From: Tyto alba
Taxonomy: Eukaryota > Chordata > Aves > Strigiformes > Tytonidae
Length of the DNA stretch: 64,000 bases
Reading direction: 5' to 3'
Assembly (NCBI RefSeq): GCF_018691265.1
Contig: NW_024881282.1
Span: forward strand, 47,721,853 to 47,785,852
The notes under the pieces were generated by a model. It had not been told where the DNA came from. It ran no database searches and saw nothing but the letters and a program-made list of their open reading frames with translations. Made by a program: the position numbers and the translations under genes. Below are positions 37,975 through 50,716 of this stretch, one piece after another (position 1 is the stretch's first letter; every line of letters begins with the position of its first letter).

Positions 37975-39080
37975 TCACATGATTTTGTGCACACTGACTT
38001 CAGGTTGAGCAGAAATTTTTCCCCAGCTGGGGACAGAGAACTCTTGAAAAAGTAACCAACGATGCTAAAATACCAAAGGTACCTGAAACAGTTTTTATGA
38101 TTTATTTAATAAGCCTGGGTAAACCAGATTTAAACTTTTATAATACAAGTAAGAAGCATGTCATGTGTCTGGTGTAACAAAATAAGCTCATTCTGTCAGA
38201 TAATAAGACAAATTGTTTAGCACTCACTCATGGTCACAGCATAATCCTACTGACATAATTTTTGTTATTACAAAAGCCAGGTGAATCCATTAGTCTCAAA
38301 GTGAGACATGTAACAATTATTTAATCCTATCTGCAAGTAAGTAATGCTACTGAGTAAGCTGCTATTGTTTTTCTTAACAGTTTGGAATTCCCAAAGATAT
38401 ATAATCCAAATCCCAGTTACAGTCACAGAAAAAGGTGCATCCGGCTTCCTAAAGGAAATCCTTCTGCTTTGGCTGAATGCTTGGGGAAGTTTTTCAAAGA
38501 GGACAACTTTTAAATAAGGATATCGTTTTATCCTCTGAACAATTTGACCCTTCAAAACTCAGCCAGGAGTTTATGGTTTTGAATGCATTGACTGATAGAA
38601 GCGATCAGATCTTTTATATTTTTTATTATTGCTGTCCCTTTGCAGCATTTTCCATCATATGGCTTCAAATCTTTATGCATAATTTGGTACCATACCTCCT
38701 TGTGAAGTATGTAAGTTATATTAAAATATAGTCAAACAGAGCCATGAGGCTAAATGACCTTCCTAAGTCTATATGGGGCCTCAGTACTCTTTCTCAAGTA
38801 GGGATTTTTTTGGTTTATACATCTGTGTGGGTTAAAAATTATAATTATTTCTCTTTGTTATGCACTGTATTTAATCATGAAGTATTTGGCTCAGAGGAAT
38901 CAAGTTTAAATACTATAGGATTGGGAAATATAAACAAAAACTTCATAAGGATAAGAAAGAACTAATAGCAACTGAACACACTATGTAAGTATTTACATAC
39001 TGACCTACTGACTAGACCATACAGCCAGCTGGTGAAGCTTAATGAAAGCATCAGCTTTCCACTTCGGGAGATGGAGGAGG

Positions 39081-39099
39081 AAAAAAAAAAAAAAAAAAA
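39081..39099. repeat. Poly(A) tract, 19 A
   Basis: A simple A-run following gatggaggagg in the NAV3 5' flank. Confidence 0.95.
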
Positions 39100-40320
39100 T
39101 CCATTTGTTCCTTTCTAAGTAAATGAACCAAACATCAAATGCTGAAGACTCTCAAAGCTGCTGTTAACTGAAAGGAAAATTCCCCCAAGTTATGTCAGTC
39201 TGGATAAACTGCTCTGAAAAATTACATTCATCCTGAGAATCGAAGTGCCAGCTTTTCTTTCTTTTTTTCCTTGTTTCCTCAGTTTCTTGTTTACAAACTC
39301 TCTTCAGGGTGCAGTGTGCTATAGAAGGCACACTGGCTTCTCCAGCATCCTTCTGGCCACTGGCAGGTACCTTCTGCCTCTTGAATTTCTGCTCTCTTCC
39401 CCATCTGTCTTTCTGTCTCTGAAAGGATTTCTGGCTTTGTATCACCTCTGGTGGGCCATAGTGAGTTACTGATTTCAACTCCTGCTCGGTCCGTATCTTT
39501 TTGTCTTAGAATACATTACAGATACATGACTTCACTGTTGCATTGCCAAAGGATCATTTCCCTCACTTCTCAGGGCATTTAAGAGTGTTTCATCTCTCTT
39601 TAGAGTTATTGAAGAAACGTCTAAGGCAGACACCACAAAAACAGACATTTCTAGAATGCAGAATTAAGTTCTTAAATGGTAACATTACTTTCAGTAGAAG
39701 TGGTAAGGAACAGAATTCCTGGACTGTTTCTATTAATGTTATTAATGGAAGCAGCTTTGCTCCATTCGAAATTTTGACCAAGGTTTAAATTATCTTTTGT
39801 TCCCTCCCAAAAATGATCATCATATATTCTCTCCAATCACTACTTCTCTCAGGAAAGATCCTCCTAGAAAAAAAATATCCTGATACACATACACCTGAAA
39901 ATCCTGATGGAATATTTTATGATGCTAAGGAGACATGTATTAGTCCTAATTAGATGAGAAGGAAGTTGATAATATTTGTGGCTTAATCAAAGTTGTTCTG
40001 ACTCTTGATACTAAGTATGAAATGTTCAGGACTTTCATCCAAAATTTCTTCAGAAAATAAACTTACTAGGAAATTTTCTAATGAACTATAAAAAATAACC
40101 CATTAAGATAAAGAAACTGAGACTGAACAGGAATCTGCTGAATATCTGCCATCAGGTGGCTGGCAGAGTGGCAAACCTATGCTTTCATCTGCTGGAAAGG
40201 GAAACTTTCCTCTTATAAGCACTGGGGATCTGATATGAGGGTTTCAAAATCATAGTTATGCTGGCATTCACTTCAGGACCGTAGCAAAAAACTGCTCCAT
40301 AAGGTTCCCACTGGTCTATT

Positions 40321-40345
40321 AAAAAAAAAAAAAAAAAAAAAAAAA
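40321..40345. repeat. Poly(A) tract, 25 A
   Basis: A simple A-run in the NAV3 5' flank; no adjacent retrocopy recognised. Confidence 0.95.
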
Positions 40346-41294
40346 GCTTAGAAACATCTGCTACAGTCATGAGCAGACTCTTGGCCAAGTGCGGCAACAA
40401 CAGTAAGAGACTTTGAAGTCAATCAGCTTTGCTATCACCAGCAGATACCCCTGCAGTCAATGGAAATTACTGCACAGAGAATTTGGGAGATATGAAGAAA
40501 AGTTGTTCTGCCAAAAGTATATATAGACAGCAGTGAAGAAAAGAACAATTTTTTTAATAATCATGAAAATGTTTAGATGTGAAAGGTTAGCAATGGGTGT
40601 TAAAAAATAATAGAAGACTACATTAATACTTAAAGATTACTTAATGAAAACAAAGATGGATAGATTTCCAGAGACTAGCTTTGATATTTGACCTTAAACA
40701 AGTGTGAGCTGCATTGCAGCTGGAGGAGCACTTCTGACTAACAATCTACTGTCTGCTTCCTTCTTGCTTTGAGAGTGTAGTCACTCCATGCTGGTTTGCA
40801 TGACCAACAATTTATAATACCTACTGTGCTAGCTATACCACCTCTACCCATCTGCTTCTGCATACCTATATCTAGGTCACAACTGTTTTATAACACTGCC
40901 TGTTGTTCCTCAGTGATTATCAGTCTAGGTGAATGATCCAGGCCATGTTTTTGGATTCCTGTTGGTCTTTGCAGATAATCATCATAGATAATTTTGTTAT
41001 CAAGTAAGTCTTCATACAATACCCACATTATTTTCGGGTTTTTTAATGACATAAATATTTCATATTTATCCTACATTTCTTGTGATTTGCACTAATTCAG
41101 GAGATACTGACAGACATTTTAAAGGCAAGATTTCCTATGGTAAACTTAACATGTCAACATAAAGTATGGACAAACATTGTAGTTCTTGGTGAAGACTTAC
41201 AAGATCACCGTTACATCACCTTCCCTGCCACAATTCCCATTGGTAAATCTGGCATTACTCTGATGCTGGACAGGTGTACTGAAGGGAGCATTAT

Positions 41295-41376
41295 GCCCCA
41301 TGGCAGTGTTAGGTATATAGTTGGACTCGATGACCTTAAGGGTCTTTTCCAACCTATATGATTCTGTGATTCTATA
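41295..41376 (+). mobile_element. CR1 LINE 3' end, short fragment (plus orientation)
   Basis: The last part of a CR1 copy is visible: 'tagttggactcgatgacctt', then 'gggtcttttccaacctatat', then the tail 'gattctgtgattctat'. This is the diagnostic CR1 3' UTR end in sense orientation. The left edge is uncertain; sequence before 'atgccccatggcag' shows no clear CR1 match, so the copy may be only about 80 bp long or its 5' part may be too diverged to see. It has no coding capacity. Confidence 0.88.
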
Positions 41377-42464
41377 TACCCCCATTTACACACACATTCC
41401 TTGCACATCTTCTACTGTCAACAGTCAGTAGCAGGATTCTGAGTGATGGATCATTGCTCTGTCCAGTATTCACATTTTGGATCTCAAGTTCTTAGGTGAA
41501 GAACAGGTAAGTTCTTCACTTACTATGGTAAAGTACCTTGAAGTCACACTAGGATTTTAGTTTGGTTTTGATAAACAGACATGCTCTTTCTGCCCACGTT
41601 TTTGTGCTGTTTGCCTTCTCTGATTGAGGAGTTATGATAACACTATACAGAGCCCACATTTTTTATCAGTGTTTCTTCACCAGGGATTATCACCACACTC
41701 ATTGTGGTTTCCTGCCCTTGGCTTGTGCATGGTCAGCTTAGAACTTTGGCAAAGATGGTCGCCCATCTCTACCTGCAAAATGTTAAGTAGACAGGCCTTG
41801 TGTGTCAATGAACGAAAAACCTTGACCATGCACAATGTAGCTGTAAGTGGGTGCTCTTCTCTTTCAAATAAAACTTGGCCTAATGCACATGCTAAAAATC
41901 TCAACCATCTGCCTCTATCTCCTGTTGGCCATATGTGAACATTTCCTACAGTTAGCCTTGAAAGCTTGTGCTTTGCTCCATTCTGCTCTGATCAGAGCGA
42001 GCTCCAGGCCAGCTGCTGAAATGGATTCTGTATGTCGCTAGACCAAACCTTCCAGTTTTTTGATCAATAGGTGTCAAGGATGAACTGCTGTTTCTCATTA
42101 CCAAATGTATCCCATCTATACTGCACCATACACCTTGTGCCATCTTAACAGAAATCTAATAGTACATTACAACAGCACCTTTTGAGGTCACCAAACTATA
42201 TTTTCTCATAGCTATTCTGTCTATAGATGCATGATTTTATCTTTTGTGTGTATCTTTATGTACATGAGTACACATATTTAACATGTCTGACAGTCATTAT
42301 TTCCCTTTGAGCAATTCACCTGGGTTGTTTTATCTTTCACAAAAAAGAAACAGTCAATAGCACACAGCTGTCAAAAATAACTTCAAATCCTGCAGATGTT
42401 AGATGCTTCCTTCCTGCTTCTCAGCATACTGGGGAGAAATATTACCTTACAGATGTGGCATGTT

Positions 42465-42482
42465 AAAAAAAGAAAAAAAAGG

Positions 42483-42527
<45 letters not shown>
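42465..42527. repeat. Long poly(A) tract with 45 uninterrupted A
   Basis: Two short interrupted A-runs (aaaaaaag, aaaaaaaagg) precede an unbroken run of 45 A at 42483-42527. It is the longest homopolymer in the window. No retrocopy could be recognised on its 5' side. Confidence 0.95.
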
Positions 42528-42529
<2 letters not shown>

Positions 42530-43736
42530 AGGCTATGGTTATTTATTATATTGGACTTACCTTCAAGTGCAAGAAAAGTGCTAGATGGGAGACAAATGAT
42601 AAAACTCCTCTCCCAGCTTTCATCCATCAGTGGGGCTTTTAGAACTGACATATATAACAAGCATATGGCAGCCATAAAAGCAACATCAGCATTCACAAAT
42701 TAAAAAATAAAATAGAAAGCCAAAATAATTTTGTTCCACCTACAATAACCCTAGGATGAGCTATGAAGAAAGCACAGTTTTATCAAAACCAGAAGGGATA
42801 CTAAATGGTTACTTAGCTAGAGCATCCAGCTAGATAGGTAGTTAGCTAAAAATCAGCAAATACTGAGTTAACAGCCACTAGTGAAAATGTCAGCAGTGGC
42901 ACGCACACCTTCAGTGGTAACAAAGGCAGAGACCGTTATCTATAGAAAATGTCTCAATTAAAAATTCATGTTGTATCACAGCAAACAGTTCAATAACTTT
43001 GTTGATAGACCCAGGAAGATTTTCAGCTGGTACAAAACTGCATAATTCCAGATACTTCCATCAACCAAGTCTGAGACATACTAGTAGTGTCTCTCTCTCT
43101 CTGTTTAGAAAAGATTCTATACATTATTCCTTTTTATTCCTTTATTGTTTTCTTTTAGTCTCTTTGAAAGTCTTATTTTTCATTCCATTCCCTTCCCTGC
43201 ACCCAGTGAGAGAATCTTCTTCAGAATAAGAACAAGATGTGTAGGCAGTATTTTTATTTTCTGTTCAGAAACCGTTGTAGCACAGCATTACATTTGCTGC
43301 AGTACAAGTCACCTGAGCAGCACTGACATCTGTAACTCTCAGAGTATTCAAAAATCCACACTGACAACCTGTCAAAAGATTCTTGTCTTCTCTGAAACTT
43401 ATTTTAATTTTGGAAGTTTCCCAGTATCCCCCAATATGGGTTTCTTGTTTTTACTCTCTTTTCCCTCTTACTGTTCTCCTGTGATTCCCTGAACCCTCTC
43501 ACTGTCCTTTAAAAGTTTCTACACTTTTCTCCCTCAAACTACAATCTAGCAACTTTTGCTTATATTGCCTTCCTTCCTTTTGGCCTTCTATGGAGCATCT
43601 TGAATACCGTGTATCTGAGCACTTTCATTGTGCCTTACATGATAAAACTGAAGCACTCCAATGCTTAACACCGTGGGACGCTACTGCAAGGAATAGGACT
43701 CTATGCTTGCTTCAATATATCATCTACAGAATGGGG

Positions 43737-43797
43737 AAAAAAAAACAAAAAAAAAAACCACAAAAAAAACCAAAACAAAACAAAACAAAAAGACAAA
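43737..43797. repeat. A-rich low-complexity tract with (CAAAA)n
   Basis: A/C-only sequence of A-runs separated by c or cc, ending in four caaaa units. It lies about 80 bp from the palindromic repeat that starts near 43870. Confidence 0.9.
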
Positions 43798-43869
43798 GAT
43801 ACAGGATGCACAGTCTGTTATCTGACCTGGAAAAGGTTTCTTTCTGTGATTAGAGTTTGAGTTCCAGGC

Positions 43870-44016
43870 TAGTTACATTCTGGCCAAATTGATTTTCCCA
43901 CCCTTACAGAACTGAACTCTGTTCCTCGTTATATGGGTGTAAATCTGTAGCAAAAACTTTGAACTTCCAATGAGTAATTCTAGATTTATGCCACAGTAAT
44001 TGAGAGCAGAATGTAG
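43870..44016. mobile_element. Palindromic ancient interspersed repeat (DNA-transposon-like), degraded
   Basis: The segment is an imperfect inverted repeat. Outer arms acattctg (43875-43882) and cagaatgt (44007-44014) are perfect reverse complements. Inner arms gggtgtaaatct (43935-43946) and agatttatgcc (43982-43992) pair with two mismatches. The layout (gtgtaaatctgtag, a centre near aacttccaatgagt, then tagatttatgccacagtaat and gagagcagaatg) resembles a palindromic repeat I recall as common in archosaur and turtle genomes, but I cannot name the family with certainty. It has no coding capacity. Confidence 0.55.
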
Positions 44017-44913
44017 CTTCTTAGTTGCTCATAAATATTACACTGTTTAAGATTTCTATTCTCCAACACATTTGTGAACATTCTAGTTCTTTACTCTAAC
44101 CCTCTTTTTATCCTTTAGGCTATTCTACAAGTTGACACAATATATATTTGGAATTTTCAACACAAATCAAATTCGGAAATATTTTACTTTCAAATCAAGG
44201 GAAAACATAACTACTGAGAATGTATATACCAAGAGATTTTCCAGAGAAAATCTTTAAGAACAATATAGAAAAAATGTTCTTCAGCACTGACACAGGCAGC
44301 AGGCATGACTGTCGAACTCTCTTTTAAGTCTGCAGAACTGATATCATTTAATTAATTTCTAGACCGCTGTGAGTTCGATAAGCAGACACCTCAGAAAGTT
44401 CTCTAAATTTGTATTTCTAAAACTGTTATACAACTATTTTGTAATTATTCAACTCATTACAAATAAAAATAATTTCAATAAAGTGTACTTTCTATGCTTT
44501 GGGTAAACTTTATCCCTGGTATAAGTTTAATTAATTCCAGTGAGTTCTCCTCCAGCAGGAAATAATTTATTGCTTATATTATATGCCAACAATTTGTTAG
44601 ATTTTACAAAATATGAATCCTTCTTATGTTATAACTTCTGTTTAAAAATTTATCCCAGTAGGATTTTACTTAAAACAATTTTGCTGATAAAGCCACCCTT
44701 TGTTTGCTGTCCACAGAAGACAGCAGGGTCACACTAGCCTGTGCATTCTTAGTGACTTCTGCCCACCCTGTTTGTCCACTTAGCACCAAAGTACCTCGAG
44801 CTCAGAAATTTCAACATTGCCCAACTGAGACTAGAGAGTTGCTTTCCTTTGATCTGGGATTTCAAGAGTCCCATACTTTTCCCCTCTTTGATGAAAACCA
44901 GTTGGTTTCAGTT

Positions 44914-44914
44914 A

Positions 44915-44945
<31 letters not shown>

Positions 44946-45022
44946 CAAAAAGAAAAAACAAACAAACAAACAAACAAAGCAACAACAACAAACAAACAAA
45001 CAAAAAATCAAATCAAAAAACA
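44914..45022. repeat. (AAAAC)n / (AAAC)n compound microsatellite
   Basis: After an A-run there are about six caaaa units (44921-44950), then four or more caaa units, a short (caa)n interruption, and more caaa units ending in aatcaaatcaaaaaacaac. The strand is almost free of G and T over about 100 bp. It is probably polymorphic in length. Confidence 0.95.
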
Positions 45023-48000
45023 ACATTCAAGAGGAGACGGTTCCAACAGGAAACAGAGCTAAAGTGAGTCAAACCTTAGCACCATACCTTTTGGATCATA
45101 CCCTCAGCTGAGTGTGAATATCCCCAGTCATTTCAGACTTCAGCTTAGGCCACCTCAAGTTCTCACTAACTGTATATAGATTTACATAATACAAATGAAA
45201 GCAAAATCTTACAGACAGCATGTTCCTTAACACAGCTTTAAGCTAGGCTGTTGAAAGGCTAGAATTTTAAAGGTCTCTGAGTAATCAATTCTCAATGATT
45301 TCAATAAAAGAGGGGAAAAATCCATCCCTAATTGCAGTGGTCTCAGGGAACCCCAGAACGAAGCCCAATTTCCACAAAAATCTTTCCACAGACAGAAATC
45401 TTTCCATAGACTTTGATGGCCACATGTGCTCAATAGTTCTCACTCAAGGACTCTGAGGCTGGGATTATATTATTCATTTATGTAAATTAGTTCAAAGAAA
45501 ATGTAGAAATTAGTGGGGATGGTAGAAAATTTAGGACCATTATGATATTTGCTTAAATTGACAAGCCAAACTATTCGGCATCACTCATATGAACTCTCTG
45601 AAACAAAACTGGCTTAAGTAGAAGCTCTTGTGAACTGATTAAAAAAAAAAATTATCAAGGCTTGTTTTAAAAATTTATTTATACAAATTCTCTTATTCTA
45701 CTAGCAGCCAAGCTGAAGTCAAAACTCATCTGTGAATGGAAAAATATCATTTGAATAGCAGTAGGTTATGTAAAGGCTGACTTATTGCCCAGAACTAAAT
45801 CTGTGAACACTATGTTAGAAGTGCCAGTCTGAGAAATCAGGAAAGGATTTAAAACCTTAGAGCCTCAGATGCTTTTTAAGTTACTTTGAATCAATATAAA
45901 CATGTTGGTTTCCTACTTTCCTGAATGTCGCTGAGAGAAGCCATTGTTTTTTTGCCATGAAACTCATAATATGAGCAAAACTTTTATTCCCAAATGTCTT
46001 CCAACTTTCTACTCCCATGCCTGAGATTTTTGACCCTAAAGGCAGGAGTACTAGAGTCTTTCTGAAGTCTATGAAGAACCTTCTTATAGCTACTATTTTC
46101 TATAAATAAGACTGTGCAATGGAAATCAGTAGTAAACCTGAATACTCTTTTTCTAAATGTTTCTATAGTAGATAAAGAGTCATAGCCACAGACCAGGACA
46201 CAAGGAGCTGTACAGAGAACAAAAAAGAGCCTGTCCTCCCCTAGGGAATAGCATGGGTGAGAAACATCATCCAGATTTTACTGGTGATTCTTCACCATCG
46301 CCTAATATGCCAATATGTTAGAAGAGGTCTGAACTGTGAAACAGGAGAAGAATGCAAAGACATCACAGCTATGATACAAAGCAAATGATTGTGAGTTTTT
46401 ATCATCTTTCAACCAGTAGAATGCAGATGGACTAGGGCAGTTACTCAGAAAAAGTATCTATCTGTAGGAAAATCAAGATGGTAGATTATGTGTCTACCCA
46501 TCAATCCATCCATCCGTGACAAAAATGTTATGAAAGCCTGGCCACTAATTATTTTCATGATCATTTTATTCATATACCTATATATTGAACAAGCAAACGG
46601 TACTACTGTATTCTTATGTTTACAGTAAGGGGCATTTATGAACAATGACTTGCATTCTATGTGTTTCATCATTACTCATTCTACTGTCCTTCAACTGATC
46701 AATATAGGAAAAAATCCAGATTATTATGCATTGCCCATGACTACATTTCAGTTAAAAATCCTATGACTTAAGCTGCCTTCTAATCCTTAAAAAGCTCTTA
46801 ATTATAGATATTTGAAAACGTACCCTATAACTATTATGTGCCCAGATTTGAAATTAATACTTAGTTTTCTTTCCCCTTTTAAAAAATTCCTTACTTGCCA
46901 TGATTTTTTTACTTTAAATATTCTATACTAAATCCAAAGTTTTATTAACAAGCATCTCTTAAAAGGAGAACTGAAAGTCACCAGATATTTTTTCTGCTTG
47001 CAGCACAATCTATTTTGAAACAATCAGTGTGTCTATAGAGTTTGTTAGGTGTATGCATAAATTACTACACCTAATGAGCTATTTTTAATTTTCTTTCTCA
47101 CAATAAGTCAAATATGATGAGGTAGACATTAAAAGACATGAGTTCAATTATAGTGAAATAAACTAAGGCATACAAGAAGCCTTCAGCTGTACACTAGTGT
47201 AAAATACTTCTTAAGGATTTGTTCCTGCAGCTCTACCACAGACTCAATTCTCATTGCCATCAGGAGTTCAGTCATCAAATGCAGGCTGTAAAGAAATATC
47301 CATTTCAAGCCCTTAAGTGGAGATTGCAAGTTGAAGCTGGTGGGAGTTGTGCAGATATAGGACAGTAGCTGGCTCTGAGGTTTTTGCTAATTTGTTCACC
47401 ATCCTTTGAAGCACAAAAGCAGGAAAGGAAACCGCATTAAATATTAAATCATCCCACATTTTCAGGAAGGTTCTGAAACAATTAAAAACTTCTACTATGA
47501 TGTATATATGTTAGTTGGTTCTCCAATAAAGACAGAAAATTTGTCACAGAAAGAATAAACTGTCCACTTAAAACAGCAGAGTACATGTTTTGTTGTTATC
47601 CACTGAGCAATATAACACATATTGGGCACTTAATAAATAATTGGAAAAGCATGGACTGTTATATTCCAGGCAATGGTGATTTCATTGGGAGATTAATTTA
47701 GATATTCTTCCAATTTTGAAGCCATACAACCCTCACAGTTTTATATTTGGAGTGCAACTTGACAAAGAGAATTTGTAAAAATATCAGAGAGATGGCAACA
47801 AAGGAAATGTTTCAATAAAAACTAGATAAAATAGATCCTGAAAATTTGCATTTCAGTCTGAAAACTCTTAAGAGTAAATTATTCCTTATTTACTTTTAAA
47901 GGTAGTCTTACTCCTACTTCTTTTCTGTAAACTACTTTCTTCTCTTTCAAAATTCTTCTTTCAAACTTACCTGTTTAAATTATATTTTAAATCTGGCAGT

Positions 48001-49429
48001 GATCAATTTCAGTGATTAATTACAACCAAAAAAAGTACTGAAAAACTTATGTCTTTACTACATTTCTTTCAAATATTTAACTCTTTATTTTGAAAGTGTT
48101 CCATTTCAAAATATTCCAGATGTTTTACTTCAGGTTGTAAAAAAAAGCATATAAAATATACTAGATCAAACAAAATATTTTTCTCTCTCTGAAACATTTT
48201 AAAAATTTGAAAATAGATTTGCATAGCTGTGGGGCAAAAGAATAGCTGATGTTGGCAAGCAGCTGTTGTGCAACACACATGTTTCTCAAACGGATCATAA
48301 TTGTCTCTCTTGAAACTTGTGCTCCCCCATCTGTCTGTTGTATCCGTTACAGAGAGAAACACGTCTCTATCAAATTATGAACTACATTTTGTATTATGTT
48401 AGAACACATGTCTAAACTTGCCCAAAGCAAATCTATCGAATTACTTCCCAGACAGCTGCCCTTCCTGCAAAAGATGCTTGACATCTTAGTGGAAGAATGA
48501 CATTGAAAAACCATTGAGGTTGCAATTTGAAGCCTACTTACTTCTCCAACCATTTGACGAACATTAATCCATGGAATAGTTATTAAATTTTAGGCAGGGA
48601 AACAATAGGACTGGGGAGATAACTGAACGGGGCAAGGGAGCATTTGAGAAGACCAGAAGAAGTCCCAGTTAAGACCTGGTCTGTACGGAGAGAAAGGAAT
48701 CACTTGAGTGAGTAAGGGAATTACAGGAGTAGAAAGGATTTTGCCTTTTCTAGGACACATGCAAACAGGGGTTCATCTCATGCACCTTTATAGATTTAAG
48801 TCTGAGCAAGCCAGCCCTAGCTGTAATTATGCTCAACAGACAGAAACTAGAGTCTGATTCAAGGATGAGAGTAATCAACCTCCTGAGATGCCTGTTTCCT
48901 TCCACTGATCATACTGTGAGTCTGACTGAATTTCAGACACTCAAGTTTACAGTTTCAAGTTACAAAGAATGTTGCAGAAACAGTGAATTAAACTATTCAT
49001 ACCTTTATCCTCCTTCCCCCAACATCTTTCCCACTTCCATGTCACAGCCCTCTGCCCCTTGGCAGTGCCAATCATGTTTATGAATTGATTGGATCCATTT
49101 TTAAACAAAACCAAGCGCTTTTTTCCAAGGATTTTTTTTTTTTTAAAGGGTAGAATAAATTGCCTAATCTGACTCCAGCATATCCCATAAATTTTTGTGA
49201 AGAATGGAAGATGTGGCTTCAGTGCATGTCTTACGAAGACAGAATTAAACTTGAACCAGTCAGAACCAGGACAAACATCCCAAGCTCTGAATTCTGTCTA
49301 AAAAAAGTCCTCATGCCACTGGCAATTTGGTCAACTTAATGATATTTTTGTTTGTTTGATTTAATTATCCATGCCAGAACCAAATGTTTTGTGCTCCTGG
49401 GACTGTGCATTTCTAAAAGGGAAACCCAT
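45023..49429. other. NAV3 5' flank, no genes seen
   Basis: AT-rich DNA. Apart from the 18-bp duplication at 45378 and a short (ATCC)n patch near 46500, I see no repeat family, exon or RNA gene. Confidence 0.6.
45378..45413. repeat. 18-bp tandem duplication (two copies)
   Basis: The units aaatctttccacagacag and aaatctttccatagactt are adjacent with an 18-bp period and differ at three positions. Confidence 0.85.
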
Positions 49430-49525
49430 CTTTTTTTTTTCTACTTTTTTTTTTTTTCCCCCCCCTTCTTTTTCATTTGCTTGCATTGGCAGAAAAAAAA
49501 AAAAACAAAAAAACAAAAAAAACAG
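49430..49525. repeat. Pyrimidine tract (T10, T13, C8) followed by A-rich tract
   Basis: A T10 run, then cta, T13 (49445-49457), C8 (49458-49465), a further pyrimidine-rich stretch, ttgcattggcag, and then A13 with interrupted A-runs to about 49523. The T and A runs are complementary and about 35 bp apart. Confidence 0.93.
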
Positions 49526-50495
49526 GCAGTATATTTTGAGTCAATCTAAAATCAAGCTCAATGACACAAGTTTTGTGTTACATTCCAGTTACCCAGCACA
49601 ACCTAAATTTTGGTGTCATGGGCAGGAGCATTCTACATCACTAGACATCAAGGATGTGTTCTGAGACTGGGACTGTGCACTGGTCCCAGATGTATGGACG
49701 GTGACTAAGTTCCATCCAAAGCCAGGTGAGAAGGGAGCAATTAGTCCCACTTGCCACAGACAGGGGATCCTCTGCATATATTTGAACTGCGAGTTCTTTA
49801 GGTCAATAGTTCATATTATATATCTCTAAACTGATTGCTCCCAAACTTTCTGGACAATTCTTTGCCTGCAATACTGCTGCCACTTCTATGTACCCTCATT
49901 ATGAAAGTAAGAATCAGACACAATACAGATATTAAAGGCCAGAACTGAACACAATACTGGCTTTGCTGCAAACTCTGTGATAATCCAAGAACTACAGTTC
50001 TGTTTCAGGTATCACAATGAGACCTGCTTCACTTAAGCACAATACTAAGCCCAAACAGCAATAAAAAGACAATGCTATTATTTTATTCTTCACCATACAT
50101 ATAGGACCATTCAAGTGGTGAATATCTTTAGAAGTAACAGTAGTGGGATAACAGAATCACGCTATTACAAAATTCCTGTGGAGGAAAAATTAGTCTCATA
50201 GAGAGTAAAATCAGTCTCAACAACTTTTGTACATACCCACAAATTTCAACACAGCTTTTGGCAAATAAATGTTTGGTCCCAATGCAACTTACAGTCACCG
50301 CCTTACAACAAACTCCCACCTTTCACTGATGACTAACAATTTTATGTGCCACATGAAATATCCTTTCATGAACGGAAGATCAGGCAATCATCTCCAGTTC
50401 TTGTATTCATTCATATGGAAAATTGTTCCCCAAATGCTTCCAATCCAACATTTAATGCCTTTGACCAAATACTGCTAGACACTTAGTAACAACGT

Positions 50496-50716
50496 ATCAT
50501 GGAATGGTTTGGGTTGGAAGGGACCTTAAAGACCACCTAGTCCCAACCCCCTGCCATGGGCAGGGACCCCTTCCCCCAGCCCAGGTTGCTCAAAGCCCCG
50601 TCCAGCCGGGCCTTGGACACTCCCAGGGAGGGGGCAGCCACAGCTGATCTGGGAAACCTCTGACAGTGCTTCACCACCCTCATGGGAAAGAATTTCTTCC
50701 TTATATGCACATCCAA
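50496..50716 (-). mobile_element. CR1 LINE 3' fragment, GC-rich and well preserved (minus orientation)
   Basis: The plus strand begins 'atcatggaatggtttgggtt' followed by 'ggaagggaccttaaagacca', then 'ccctgccatgggcagggac', 'ccaggttgctcaaagcccc', and ends at 'aagaatttcttccttatat'. This is the CR1 3' region in reverse orientation. It is far more GC-rich than its flanks and still carries CpGs (for example ccccgtccagccgggcc), which suggests it is younger than the other copies here. It is strongly 5'-truncated and encodes nothing. Confidence 0.95.

Larger units (their letters stand above)
37975..42464. other. NAV3 5' flank, no genes seen
   Basis: AT-rich DNA with poly(A) runs at 39081 and 40321 and a short CR1 tail at 41295. 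A small perfect hairpin (agctgca-t-tgcagct) sits at 40707-40721. Nothing else recognised. Confidence 0.6.

Noticed and set aside
41137..41408. Overlapping frames on both strands near 41.2 kb
   Set aside because: They overlap the CR1 tail and flanking AT-rich DNA; no domain recognised.
44704..45111. 135-codon plus-strand frame
   Set aside because: Its second half is the AAAAC/AAAC microsatellite read as Lys/Asn/Gln repeats.
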